A stretch of 49,116 nucleotides of DNA, from positions 1 through 49,116 of the forward strand of contig NZ_LZIL01000040.1 of the NCBI RefSeq assembly GCF_001667075.1, read 5' to 3'. The DNA is from Mycobacterium sp. 852014-52450_SCH5900713. Lineage in GTDB: Bacteria; Actinomycetota; Actinomycetes; Mycobacteriales; Mycobacteriaceae. Position 1 is the stretch's first letter. Each line of letters starts with the position of its first letter. The notes below the pieces were generated by a model. That model was not told the DNA's origin. It did no database searches and saw only the letters and a list, made by a program, of their open reading frames with translations. Positions 11,160-19,915 of the stretch are shown here, in pieces. A program made the position numbers and the translations under genes.

Positions 11160-11696
11160 ATGACGAGAGGCACCGCGACCGGGCGCCGCAGAATCTTCGC
11201 CGGGCTGATCGCCGCCACCCTGCCGTGCGCCGCCCTCGCGGTCCTGGCGGGGCCGCCGGCCACGGGCGCTACCGACCCGTGCTCGGCCAGCGAAGTCGCC
11301 CGGACGATCGGTTCGGTCTCCAAGTCGATGGGGGACTACCTGGACTCGCATCCCGAGACCAACCAGAAGATGACCTCGATGCTGCAGCAGCAGGCGGGCC
11401 CGCAGTCGATGACCGGGCTGAAGTCCTACTTCGAGGCCAACCCCAAGGTGGCCGGCGACATGACGTCGATCGCCCAGCCCCTGACCAACCTGTCGCTGCA
11501 GTGCAAGTTGCCGATCTCGCCCACCCAGGCGATGGGCATGATGCAGCAGGCGCAGGGCGCCGCCGGCGGGCTGCCCGCCCTGCCGGGTAATGCGGCGGGG
11601 GCGTCACCGCTGGCCGGCACGCCGGCCACCGGCCCCGTCGCACCGGCGCCGGCCAACACGCTGTCGGGCCCGCCGCGCGGCAACACCGCCGGCTAG
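11160..11696 (+). CDS. Secreted heme-binding protein (Rv0203-like haemophore)
   Basis: A 178-residue exported protein with signal peptide (RRR then a hydrophobic stretch 12-31, cleavage near residue 37). The mature part starts near DPCSASEVARTIGSVSK and contains MGDYLDSHPETNQ, where Tyr60 and His64 match the heme ligands Tyr59/His63 reported for Rv0203. The position of the third reported residue, His89, is Tyr90 here (LKSYFEANPK). Two cysteines (41 and 114) could form a disulfide. After about residue 135 there is a Pro/Ala/Gly-rich tail of about 40 residues that I do not recall in the 136-residue M. tuberculosis protein. ATG 11160 has AAGGAG six bases upstream. Its stop overlaps the convergent neighbour. 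Confidence 0.85.
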   Translation: MTRGTATGRRRIFAGLIAATLPCAALAVLAGPPATGATDPCSASEVARTIGSVSKSMGDYLDSHPETNQKMTSMLQQQAGPQSMTGLKSYFEANPKVAGDMTSIAQPLTNLSLQCKLPISPTQAMGMMQQAQGAAGGLPALPGNAAGASPLAGTPATGPVAPAPANTLSGPPRGNTAG

Positions 11697-12862
11697 TTCC
11701 CGGTTTCCGGGCTGCGATCGGGCGGCAACGGGCCCTGCAGCGCGGTCTCGGTCGGATCGTTGGTGGGCTGGTTCTGCGGCGGGGTCGGTTCGGTGTCGGG
11801 CACGGGCTCCTCGTCGTCCGGGACGGCGACGTTCTCCGTGCGGAACACGAAGAAGAACACCACCCACCCGATTGCGGACATCAGCAACCAGCTGATCAGC
11901 CGGTAGATCAGCATGGCCGAGATCGCGTTGGGCAGCGACATGCCGCTGGACACCAGCCCGGGCACCAGCACCGCCTCCACCACCAACAACCCGCCCGGCA
12001 TCAGCGGTATGGTGCCGACGGCGCGGGCGGCCGCGTAGGCCACCGTGAGCCCGGCGACCGACGCGTGGTCCCCGGCGGCGTACGCCGCGAAGCCGAGGCA
12101 CGCCACGTCGGCGACCCAGTTGAACATCGACCAACCGAACGCCACCCCCATGTCGCGACGGCCCAGGCTCACCGATTCCAGCTGCATCAGGGTCTGGCGC
12201 CATCTGTCCAGGCCGGTGTCGGCGGGCCGCCCGCGGACGGAGTTGACCCAGGACAACACCCGGCAGCCGATGCCGTCGATCAGCTCCGGCCGTGACGCGA
12301 CGGCCTGGGCGAGAATCAGCAACGCGACGAAGCCGCCGAGGGTGAACAGCAACGAGAACGGGTTGTTCTTCGCACCGAGAAAGAACGCCCCGCCCAGCCC
12401 CAGCAGCGCAAGACCGACGGCCTGCAGGACGCCACCCATCACCAGCTGCCACGACGCGATCACCGTCGAGGCGCCCCAAAGCCGTTGCTGCCGAAGCAAA
12501 AACGTGGCGGAAAGCACCGGCCCTCCGGGCAGCGTGGTGCTCAGCGAGTTGGCGGCATAAATGGCGGCTTCGGATCGCAATTGTTTGACGTGCACGCCGG
12601 CCGACCGCAGCAGGGTGCGCTGGATTTGCGCGAAGCTATGCATCGACGCGGCCGACGCCACCACCGCCGCCAGCAGCCACCACCAGTTCGCCTCGTAGAG
12701 GCTCATCCACGCCTTGGCCAGCTGATGCCAGCCCAGGGCGACCTCCGCGGCAAGCACGATGGCGACGATCCCGAGGATGACCCACCGCAGCCACCAGTAC
12801 TTCCCGCGCGGGGCCTCTTCGCGCGGGAAGTCGAGATTGCGGGCGGGTGCGTCGTGCGACAC
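11693..12862 (-). CDS. Flippase-like membrane protein (lysylphosphatidylglycerol synthase TM type, Rv0204c-like)
   Basis: A 389-residue polytopic membrane protein with about eight helices. Two repeat-like signatures, TTLPGGPVLSATFLLRQQ and PLMPGGLLVVEAVLVPG, are typical of the flippase-like TM domain found in lysylphosphatidylglycerol synthases and related proteins. There is no synthase domain. The C-terminus is a proline-rich cytoplasmic tail. I start at GTG 12862 because TACCCT (reverse strand, 12875-12870) lies seven bases before it, giving a leaderless message; no ribosome binding site is visible. The open frame continues upstream but is non-coding in character. A perfect 12-base hairpin lies inside the first codons. 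The transported lipid is unknown. Confidence 0.82.
   Translation of the reverse strand: MSHDAPARNLDFPREEAPRGKYWWLRWVILGIVAIVLAAEVALGWHQLAKAWMSLYEANWWWLLAAVVASAASMHSFAQIQRTLLRSAGVHVKQLRSEAAIYAANSLSTTLPGGPVLSATFLLRQQRLWGASTVIASWQLVMGGVLQAVGLALLGLGGAFFLGAKNNPFSLLFTLGGFVALLILAQAVASRPELIDGIGCRVLSWVNSVRGRPADTGLDRWRQTLMQLESVSLGRRDMGVAFGWSMFNWVADVACLGFAAYAAGDHASVAGLTVAYAAARAVGTIPLMPGGLLVVEAVLVPGLVSSGMSLPNAISAMLIYRLISWLLMSAIGWVVFFFVFRTENVAVPDDEEPVPDTEPTPPQNQPTNDPTETALQGPLPPDRSPETGN
12799..12831 (-). other. Perfect 12-base inverted repeat within early codons
   Basis: ACTTCCCGCGCG (12799-12810) and CGCGCGGGAAGT (12820-12831) are exactly complementary around a 9-base loop. On the reverse-strand message this spans about bases 32 to 64 from the leaderless GTG start, covering codons 11-21. 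Such a stable stem could slow early translation. It may also be a chance result of GC-rich coding. Confidence 0.55.
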
Positions 12863-13030
12863 GTGATTTAGGGTAACGGTGCAGGTGGCGCGGGGATCGC
12901 CGCGCGTCGCCGACCGTGTCGTGGAAGTTCCGGGGTCGTAACCGGATCGTGCCGGGGTGGCCGCGTCGGGCCCACGTTGCGGACGGGTCTGCCACGTTTG
13001 GCGGTGCCCCGCGCCGGATAGGCTCACCCA
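12863..13030. promoter_or_regulatory. Divergent leaderless promoters
   Basis: On the reverse strand TACCCT at 12875-12870 is seven bases before GTG 12862. On the forward strand TAGGCT at 13019-13024 is six bases before ATG 13031, with TTTGGC near 12997-13002 as a weak -35. Neither gene has a ribosome binding site, so both messages probably begin at or next to the start codon. The rest of the gap shows no gene. Confidence 0.65.
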
Positions 13031-14173
13031 ATGCCGGCAAACACCGACGACGCTTCGGTCGAACCGCTCGTCCGCAAGACCGCAGCCTGGGCCTGGCGTT
13101 TGCTGGTGATCCTCGTCGCGGTCGTCGCCCTGCTCTGGGTGGTGAAAAAGCTCGAGATCATCGTCGTGCCGGTGCTGGTGGCTTTGCTGGTCAGCGCGCT
13201 GCTGCTGCCGGTGGTGGACTGGCTGGATCGGCGGGGCCTGCCCCGCGGCGGCGCGGTGGCGATGGTGTTGCTGGGCGGCTTCGCGATACTGGGCGGCATC
13301 CTGGCGTTCGTCGTCATCCAGTTCATCGACGGTGTGCCCGGCCTGACCGAGCAGGTGACCCGCAGCATCGAGTCCACCCGGCGCTGGCTGATCCACGGGC
13401 CCGCGCACCTGCGCAGCGAACAGATCGACAACGCGGGCAACGCCGCGATCGAGGCGTTGCGCAACAACCAGGCCAAGCTGGAAAGCGGTGCCCTGTCGAC
13501 CGCGGCCACCATCACCGAGCTGGTCACCGCGGCGGTGTTGGTGCTGTTCACGTTGATCTTCTTCCTCTACGGCGGCCGCAACATCTGGGCATACGTGGTC
13601 AAGATCTTCCCGGCCGACGTCCGGGACCGGGTGAGCGAGGCGGGCCGCGCCGGCTACGGATCGCTGACCGGGTATGTGCGGGCCACCTTTCTGGTGGCCC
13701 TGACCGACGCGGCCGGGGTGGGCACGGGCCTTGCGATCATGGGCATCCCGCTCGCGCTGCCGCTGGCGTCCCTGGTGTTCCTGGGGGCCTTCATCCCGCT
13801 CGTCGGTGCGTTGATCTCGGGTCTGCTGGCCGTGGTGGTCGCCCTGCTGGCCAAAGGCGTTGTGTACGCGCTGATTACCCTGGGTCTGCTGATCGCGGTG
13901 AACCAGCTCGAGGCCCATGTGCTGCAGCCGCTGGTGATGGGCCGCGCCGTCTCGATTCACCCGCTCGGGGTGGTGTTGGCCATCTCCGCCGGTGGCGTGC
14001 TCGCCGGGATCGTCGGTGCGCTGCTGGCCGTGCCGACGGTCGCGTTCCTCAACAACGCGATGCAGGTGCTGCTCGCCCCGGATCCGGCCGCCGAAGCCGA
14101 GAAGCAGACCGAAGAGGCCGACGAGGGCAGCATCCTGCAGGCCGAACCGGACGAACCCGCAAAGGCCGACTAA
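13031..14173 (+). CDS. AI-2E family transporter-like membrane protein (Rv0205-like)
   Basis: A 380-residue protein of the AI-2E/PerM family. Two N-terminal helices (about residues 20-60) and a further pair precede a soluble segment (about 105-155). Four or more helices follow, with the family-typical [20 protein letters not shown] motif near residue 290. The C-terminus is acidic ([11 protein letters not shown]). Some family members export autoinducer-2 or act as antiporters; the substrate here is unknown. The leaderless promoter TAGGCT-N6-ATG fixes the start. It ends three bases before the convergent mmpL3 stop. Confidence 0.88.
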   Translation: MPANTDDASVEPLVRKTAAWAWRLLVILVAVVALLWVVKKLEIIVVPVLVALLVSALLLPVVDWLDRRGLPRGGAVAMVLLGGFAILGGILAFVVIQFIDGVPGLTEQVTRSIESTRRWLIHGPAHLRSEQIDNAGNAAIEALRNNQAKLESGALSTAATITELVTAAVLVLFTLIFFLYGGRNIWAYVVKIFPADVRDRVSEAGRAGYGSLTGYVRATFLVALTDAAGVGTGLAIMGIPLALPLASLVFLGAFIPLVGALISGLLAVVVALLAKGVVYALITLGLLIAVNQLEAHVLQPLVMGRAVSIHPLGVVLAISAGGVLAGIVGALLAVPTVAFLNNAMQVLLAPDPAAEAEKQTEEADEGSILQAEPDEPAKAD

Positions 14174-14176
14174 GGC

Positions 14177-17104
14177 CTACAGCCGACCCTCGCGGCGCAG
14201 CAGATCCTGGGCGGACAAGCCGCCGCCCGAACGCCGGCGCTGGCGCGCGTCGCCGTTATCGGCCTGTCCGCGGGGGTTCAGCTTCTCCGTGGCGGCGTCG
14301 GCTTCGTCGCCCTCCGGCCGCGCGGACGGGAAGGCGGTGGTGGGTTCGACGGCGTCGCCCGTGTCGTCAGAACGGTTGGGGGGCACCGGGATCGCCCGGG
14401 TTTCGCCGCCGGACGGTGGTGCCGGCGGCGCGGCCGGCCCAGGGGCGGGAGGTCGCGCCGGCGGGGCGGCGTTGGCCGGCCGCTCGTGGGCCGGGTGGTG
14501 CGCTGGGCTGGCGGGAGCGGCGTTGGGCACCGAGAGGCGCGTCGTCTTGGCCTCCGTCGGCGCACCCGGGCGGGTCTGCAGCCGCGTGGTGTTGGCGGCA
14601 TCGGACGGGGGCGCCGCGGGGCGCATCGCCGCGCCCGCGGGCACTTCCGTGCCGGGCTTGGGTTCGGCCGGCCCCGGACGGGTTGCGCGTGACGGCTCGA
14701 GGGCCGCGGGGTGGGTGGGGTCGTGCGGCTGGCGCGGCGCGGCCGCGACCAGGCTAGCCGCCACCGGGGGTCGCGCGGGCCGCCCGTTGAGGGTCGGCCG
14801 CTTGCGCTCGTCGGGAAGGTCGATCTCGCCCAGCCCGATCTTGTTTTGCAGGCGCCTCGCCCAGCGCGGGGCCCACCAGCAGTCGTCGCCGAGCAGTTTC
14901 ATCACCGACGGCACCAGGAACATCCGGACCACGGTGGCGTCCAGCAACAGCGCCGCCATCAGGCCGAACGCCAGGTATTTCATCAGCACCAGGTCGGAGA
15001 ACACGAAGGAACCGGCGACCACCGCGAGCACGAGCGCGGCGGCCGTGATCAGGCGACCGGTCGTCGCGGTGCCGATCCGGATGGCCTCGGCGGTCGACAT
15101 GCCACGTTCGCGCGCCTCGACCATGCGCGAGACCAGGAACACCTCGTAGTCGGTGGCCAGACCGAACCCGACGGCGACCACGAGCGCGATCACCACCACC
15201 ATCAGCGGGGTCGGCGTGAAGTTCAGCACGCCCGATAGGTGCCCGTCGACGAAGATCCAGGTCAGGATGCCCATCGTGGATCCGAGCGTCAACGCGCTCA
15301 TCACCGCGGCCTTGACCGGCAACACCACCGACCCGAACGCCAGGAACATCAACAGCATGGTCGCGCCCAGCAGCAGCACCAGCATCAGCGGAGCCTTATC
15401 GAACAGGCTGTGAATGCTGTCCTGTTCTAGGGCGGGCGTGCCGCCGACATAGAGGTTGAGCCCCTTCGGGGGGTTCACGGCCCGCAGTTCGGCGATCTTC
15501 TTGGCGGCATCGTTCTTGTTGAGCAGGCCGTTCTGGATCACCCGCACCGAGCCGTCCTTGGGCACGGTCGTCCCATTGGGGCCGGCGACGCAAGGGTTGC
15601 CGGCGATGGCCGGACACGGCCGCTCCTGCCACTGCTTGTCGGTGAACCCGCCGATCGAGGAAATCCGGTTGCGGATGTCGGCCACCTGCTGGTCGGTCAC
15701 CTTGCTGCCATTGGTGCTCTGGATCACCATGGTCAACTGTTCGGTCCGGTAGCCGGGGAATTGCTTGTCGAAGTGTTCCTGCGCCAGGCGCACCGAATTG
15801 TTTGGCGGCAAATACTTTTCGCTCATGCCGCCGAACGACAGGTTGCCCAGCGGGATGACCAGCAAGATCATGCCGACGGCGATCGGGATGGCGAACGCCA
15901 GCGGTCGCTTCATCACCCAGTTGACCAGCTTGCCCCAGAAGCCGGCCTCGACCTCTTCGCGGGTCTTGGTCTTCTGCAGCCGGTCGGCGAGCCAGTTCAG
16001 GTAGGCGCGCGACCACTTCCAGTTCCGCAGGAACGGCACCCGGAACGCGGTCCGCACGCCGAGCGCGTCGACGTGGCGGCCCAGGATGCCCAGGCAGGCC
16101 GGCAGGAACGTGATCGATAGCAACGCGGCAAGGCCCACCGCGGCGAAGATCGCATAGGTCAGCGAATGCACGAAGCCCTGCGGCAGCACCAGCAGGCTGG
16201 CGCTGGACGCGATGATCAGCACCGCCGAGAACGTCACGGTGCGCCCGGCCGTCATCACGGTTCTTCGCACCGCGGCCTCGGTGTCGTAGCCCTCGGCGAT
16301 CTCCTCTCGGAACCGGCTCACCACGAAGAGTCCGTAGTCGATGGCGATACCCAGGCCGATCAGGGACACCACCGGTTGCGCGAAGAAGTGCACCGGGCCG
16401 AACACGGCGACCAGGCGCAGGATCCCGAGCGAGCCGGCGATGCTCAGGCCGCCGACGATGGCCGGTAGTCCGGCCGCGATGGCGCCGCCGAACACCAGGA
16501 ACAGCACGACGGCCACCAGCGGCACCGCAAGGACCTCCATGCGACGCTGGTCGGTCGCGATGGTGCCGGTCAGGGCGTTGGCGATCGGCTCCAGGCCGGC
16601 GAGTTCCACCGCGCCGCCGTTGAGCTTCTGCAGACCCGGCGCGATGGCCTTGTAATTATTGAGAATGCTGTCGTCGTCGTCGCCCTTGAGCGGGATGGAC
16701 ACGAAGGTGTGCTTCTTGTCATCGCTGACCATTCCCTTGATGACCGGGTTCGTGCTGTCCGGTGCCGCCAGCCAGCCGGCCCAGCCGACGACCTGGTCGG
16801 GATGGTCGGTCTTGAACTTGTTGAGCTCGCCGACGACCTTGTCCCGCCACGCCGTGTCATCGACCGTCTGGCCGTTGGGAGCCGTAAAGGTGGCCACCAC
16901 GTGGCTGGTCCGGTCCCGGCCGTAGGTCTTGTCGCCCAGCACCGAGGCCTTGACCGATTGGCTGCCGTCGTCGTAGAAGCCGCTCTGGGTGACATGCTTG
17001 CCGAGGCTGACCCCGAAGACGCCGCCGAGGAGGCACAGAGCTACCGTGACCCCGATAACGATGTACCGGTAGCGGTACACAGTTCGACCCCACCAGGCGA
17101 ACAC
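14177..17104 (-). CDS. mmpL3: Trehalose monomycolate exporter MmpL3
   Basis: A 975-residue RND transporter that flips or exports trehalose monomycolate to the periplasm, essential for mycolic acid outer membrane assembly and a known drug target. The proton-relay Asp-Tyr pairs are in AIDYGLF and ATDYEVF. Twelve helices and two periplasmic porter domains are readable. From about residue 770 to the end is a long proline/alanine/arginine-rich cytoplasmic tail, which is dispensable in known homologues. GTG 17104 is supported by AAGGAG five bases upstream. It is the third gene of a trmB - NYN - mmpL3 run, 49 bases after the NYN gene. The protein is somewhat longer than the 944 residues of M. tuberculosis, mainly in the tail. 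Confidence 0.95.
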   Translation of the reverse strand: MFAWWGRTVYRYRYIVIGVTVALCLLGGVFGVSLGKHVTQSGFYDDGSQSVKASVLGDKTYGRDRTSHVVATFTAPNGQTVDDTAWRDKVVGELNKFKTDHPDQVVGWAGWLAAPDSTNPVIKGMVSDDKKHTFVSIPLKGDDDDSILNNYKAIAPGLQKLNGGAVELAGLEPIANALTGTIATDQRRMEVLAVPLVAVVLFLVFGGAIAAGLPAIVGGLSIAGSLGILRLVAVFGPVHFFAQPVVSLIGLGIAIDYGLFVVSRFREEIAEGYDTEAAVRRTVMTAGRTVTFSAVLIIASSASLLVLPQGFVHSLTYAIFAAVGLAALLSITFLPACLGILGRHVDALGVRTAFRVPFLRNWKWSRAYLNWLADRLQKTKTREEVEAGFWGKLVNWVMKRPLAFAIPIAVGMILLVIPLGNLSFGGMSEKYLPPNNSVRLAQEHFDKQFPGYRTEQLTMVIQSTNGSKVTDQQVADIRNRISSIGGFTDKQWQERPCPAIAGNPCVAGPNGTTVPKDGSVRVIQNGLLNKNDAAKKIAELRAVNPPKGLNLYVGGTPALEQDSIHSLFDKAPLMLVLLLGATMLLMFLAFGSVVLPVKAAVMSALTLGSTMGILTWIFVDGHLSGVLNFTPTPLMVVVIALVVAVGFGLATDYEVFLVSRMVEARERGMSTAEAIRIGTATTGRLITAAALVLAVVAGSFVFSDLVLMKYLAFGLMAALLLDATVVRMFLVPSVMKLLGDDCWWAPRWARRLQNKIGLGEIDLPDERKRPTLNGRPARPPVAASLVAAAPRQPHDPTHPAALEPSRATRPGPAEPKPGTEVPAGAAMRPAAPPSDAANTTRLQTRPGAPTEAKTTRLSVPNAAPASPAHHPAHERPANAAPPARPPAPGPAAPPAPPSGGETRAIPVPPNRSDDTGDAVEPTTAFPSARPEGDEADAATEKLNPRGQADNGDARQRRRSGGGLSAQDLLRREGRL

Positions 17105-17153
17105 GCAAGCTCCTTACTGGATCGTTAACGACCCGCGCATCGGTTTTCCAGTG

Positions 17154-17864
17154 TCACACACGCGCGGTCAACAGAGCGGACAGCGGCCGGAACGGCTGCA
17201 GCCATGCTCCCTGGTCAGGCAGCGAATCTAGGCCGATTCGCGGCAAGGGCTCCCGGAACACACCGCTGATGTCTTCCAGGTCGACAAAGTCCAAGGTATC
17301 CGACGCTAGCGCCCAACTCGCATGTTCGCGAAATCCGATGACTTGAACCGTGACCCCGGAGCGTGCTATCTCCTCCAGCGGTTGACGAAAGGCCTGGCCG
17401 TCGGCGGAAGCCACCACCAGCGCCGCCAGCCCTTCGCTGCGTCGCAGTTCGATGTGGGCGAGCATGTCGCGGTCGACGTCGCTGTCCTCGTCGATCTTCG
17501 GTTTGGCGAACACCGCGAATCCCACGTTGCGCAGGGCGTCCACCCAGGGCCGCACGACCTCGGCGCTGGCGGGCGCGATGTTGGTGAAGACGGTGGCCTC
17601 GGGTTCGACCACGACGCCCGGGCGGCCGGCACTGATCTCTGCCGTGCGGCCCAGCAACCAACGCCCGAGGGCGTCGAACCGCGGACGCTCCAGGGCGGTG
17701 GGGCGTCGCCCCAGGATCGACCCGAGTCCCATGTCGAGGTTGGGCGCGTCCCAGACCAGCAAAACGCGTCCGCCCGGCGGTGAGAAGCTTCCGAGCGCAT
17801 CATCGGGCAACGCCGGCAAAGGTTCAGCTGCCGCGGTCTGTTCTTCCGCCAGGCTCATGGTCAT
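17154..17864 (-). CDS. NYN/PIN-like nuclease-domain protein (Rv0207c-like)
   Basis: A 236-residue protein with a NYN-type fold. The acidic site residues are in VLLVWDAPNLDMGLG near residue 38, in DSDVDRDMLAHI and in VVASADGQAF, followed by TVQVIGF. NYN domains are related to PIN nucleases and often act on RNA, so a role in RNA processing is likely but unproven. It starts three bases after the trmB stop, and mmpL3 follows by 49 bases, so the three genes probably share a transcript. An internal ATG three codons downstream is an alternative start. Confidence 0.8.
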   Translation of the reverse strand: MTMSLAEEQTAAAEPLPALPDDALGSFSPPGGRVLLVWDAPNLDMGLGSILGRRPTALERPRFDALGRWLLGRTAEISAGRPGVVVEPEATVFTNIAPASAEVVRPWVDALRNVGFAVFAKPKIDEDSDVDRDMLAHIELRRSEGLAALVVASADGQAFRQPLEEIARSGVTVQVIGFREHASWALASDTLDFVDLEDISGVFREPLPRIGLDSLPDQGAWLQPFRPLSALLTARV

Positions 17865-17867
17865 CGC

Positions 17868-18650
17868 CTACTCATGTCGTAGCCAGATGAATTCGGTCAC
17901 GGCGCTGCCCGCCTCGTGGGCCTTCGTCTCGTATTTCGTGGTGGGCCGCGCCACCGAGATCGGCAGCCGGCTGCCGGCATCGGCGCGACGCAGCCGCGGC
18001 TCGGCGTCGCCGAGCGCGCCGATATGTTCGGCGTACCCGGGATGGTCCGTCGCGGCGTGCAGGACACCACCAGGGAGTAACCGGTCGGCGATGAGGCCAA
18101 CCGTGCCCGGTTGCAGAAACCGGCGCTTGTGGTGACGGGCCTTGGGCCAGGGATCGGGAAAGAACACGCGCACCCCGGTCAGCGAACCGGACGGGATCAG
18201 CCGCTGCAGCACCTCGACCCCGTTGCCGCGGATCAAGCGGATGTTGCCGACCCCGTCGCGGTCGATCGCGCACAGCAGTTGCGCGAGCCCGCGTTTGTAA
18301 ATTTCCACCGCGATCACATCGACATCCGGCTCATCCTTGGCCATCGCCAGCGTGGATATGCCGCTGCCGCAACCGATTTCGAGCACCAGCGGCGCCTGGC
18401 GGCCAAACCATGCGCGGGTGTCCAGCCGCGGATCCCCGCCGCCCTCGCCCGGGGCGTCCAGGGATAGGCCAAGCTCCGGCCACAGCCGCTCCCAGGTTTG
18501 CCGCTGGGCGTCGGAAAGGGCGGATCGTCGGGAGCGAAAGCTCGATGCCGGAAGGTAGCGCTGGCCGCGACGGTCGTCCGACTCCTCCTCAGGCGCGTCG
18601 GGGAAAGCTCCCGCCCGGGGTTGCGCATGCATTTGTCCATGGTGGCCCAT
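17868..18650 (-). CDS. trmB: tRNA (guanine-N7-)-methyltransferase
   Basis: A 260-residue TrmB that makes m7G46 in tRNA using S-adenosylmethionine. The SAM-binding motif is VLEIGCGSG, and the family signature FFPDPWPKARHHKRR is intact, followed by the conserved ATDHPGYAEHI. I chose ATG 18650, giving MGHHGQMHAQP, which closely resembles the start of the M. tuberculosis protein. An upstream in-frame start adds 32 residues of doubtful character. It is the first gene of the operon that contains mmpL3, an arrangement known from other mycobacteria. Confidence 0.93.
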   Translation of the reverse strand: MGHHGQMHAQPRAGAFPDAPEEESDDRRGQRYLPASSFRSRRSALSDAQRQTWERLWPELGLSLDAPGEGGGDPRLDTRAWFGRQAPLVLEIGCGSGISTLAMAKDEPDVDVIAVEIYKRGLAQLLCAIDRDGVGNIRLIRGNGVEVLQRLIPSGSLTGVRVFFPDPWPKARHHKRRFLQPGTVGLIADRLLPGGVLHAATDHPGYAEHIGALGDAEPRLRRADAGSRLPISVARPTTKYETKAHEAGSAVTEFIWLRHE

Positions 18651-18820
18651 AACCGAGTGATGTAGCCGCCCCTGGTCCAGATTGATACCCAACAGTTGCC
18701 TTCGGCTGGTAACAGTCAAACGGTGGCTCGCATCAAAGTGACGCAAGTGCCACCATTCGGTGGGACCCGACCGGCCCCCGGGTCGGATCCATCGAACCGA
18801 ACGCAGGACATGAGGGGACG
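18651..18820. promoter_or_regulatory. Divergent trmB / Rv0209-like promoter region with competing hairpins
   Basis: No gene is visible. GGTGGC (18722-18727) can pair with GCCACC (18749-18754), and the same bases can pair instead with GGTGG (18759-18763). A third stem, CCGACC with GGTCGG, lies near 18767-18786. They precede ATG 18821, whose ribosome binding site is GAGGGG. The alternatives resemble an attenuator but short GC stems arise easily by chance. Confidence 0.3.
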
Positions 18821-19915
18821 ATGAGCGGACAAGGACACCAAGATTTCGTCGACGAGCTGGCGCGATTCGCCGCCGGCCACGCCGACCCTCGCGTGACGGC
18901 CATCGCCGAGCGAACGGCCGCGCCCCTGCGCGCGCTGGTCCGGGGACGCCGTGGCGTCGGGTGCGTCACGGTGGCGCGGGCGCTGGACCGCGCCGGAGCC
19001 GCCGCGGGGATCTCGGTGACGACCGCCGGCGGTCGCGAAGTCGACGTCGTCGTGTACGTGACCACCGAGGTCGTCAAACCGGAAGACATCGACGCGATCG
19101 GCGCCGCCGGGCGCCCGGTGTTGGCGGTGCTGAACAAAGCCGACCTGGCCGGGTCCCTCGCCCGCGGGGACGGGCCGATCGCGGCAGCGCGAACGCGGTG
19201 CGCGGAGCTTGCCGAACTCGCGGGCGTGCCCACGGTGCCGATGGCCGGCCTGCTCGCCGTCGCCGAGGTCGACGACCTGGACGCCCCGCTGTGGGCGGCG
19301 CTGCGGACGCTGGCCGCGCACCCCGGGGTGGCCACCTCCCTCGACGGCTCGTTCGCCGGGTTCATGTCGGCGGACAATCCGGTGCCGGCCGACGTGCGGC
19401 TGCGCCTGCTCAACACCCTGGACCTATTCGGCATCGCGCTCGGCGTTGCCGCGGTCCGGCAGGGCAGGACGGCCGCGCAGGTGCGGGCCCTGCTGCGCCG
19501 GACGAGCGGTGTCGACGCCGTGCTGTCCCAGATTGCGATCGCCGGCGCCGAAGTGCGCTACCAGCGGGTGCTGGACGCCGTCGCGGAATTGGAGGCGCTG
19601 GCGGTCGGCTTGGACGAATCCGCGGAGACGATTAGCGGATTCCTGTCGCACGACGACACGGTGGTGGCCCGGATGGCGGCCGCCGTCGACCTGGCGGAGT
19701 CGGCCGGGCTGGGCCCGGACCACGGGGAACCGGCTGACTGGGACCGCGACCCGTCCGCGCACCTGCCCCGCGCGGTGCGGTGGCAGCGCTACAGCCGGGC
19801 GTCGGCGAGCGAGCTGCACCGCGCTTGCGGGGCCGACATCGCCAGGGGATCGATGCGGCTGTGGTCGCAGGCGTGCGGGTCGCTGCCCGGGGAGCCGCAG
19901 GCGGAGTGGCGATGA
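18821..19915 (+). CDS. GTPase-like protein with degenerate P-loop (Rv0209-like)
   Basis: A 364-residue protein laid out like a dynamin-related or translation-type GTPase but with altered nucleotide motifs. The P-loop position reads GRRGVGCVTV (residues 42-51), with no Lys or Ser/Thr after the second Gly. A good G4 motif follows, VLAVLNKADLAG (NKAD at 105-108). The remaining 200 residues are helical without membrane segments. The stop overlaps the next gene (ATGA), which encodes a second protein of the same general kind with membrane helices, so the two probably form a complex. The gene pair matches Rv0209-Rv0210 in position. It may be a pseudo-GTPase; the function is unknown. Confidence 0.8.
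   Translation: MSGQGHQDFVDELARFAAGHADPRVTAIAERTAAPLRALVRGRRGVGCVTVARALDRAGAAAGISVTTAGGREVDVVVYVTTEVVKPEDIDAIGAAGRPVLAVLNKADLAGSLARGDGPIAAARTRCAELAELAGVPTVPMAGLLAVAEVDDLDAPLWAALRTLAAHPGVATSLDGSFAGFMSADNPVPADVRLRLLNTLDLFGIALGVAAVRQGRTAAQVRALLRRTSGVDAVLSQIAIAGAEVRYQRVLDAVAELEALAVGLDESAETISGFLSHDDTVVARMAAAVDLAESAGLGPDHGEPADWDRDPSAHLPRAVRWQRYSRASASELHRACGADIARGSMRLWSQACGSLPGEPQAEWR

Noticed and set aside
12863..13960. 366-codon N-terminal extension of the flippase-like protein
   Set aside because: It is antisense to the AI-2E family gene, has a Gln/Arg/His-rich composition and crosses a clear leaderless promoter.
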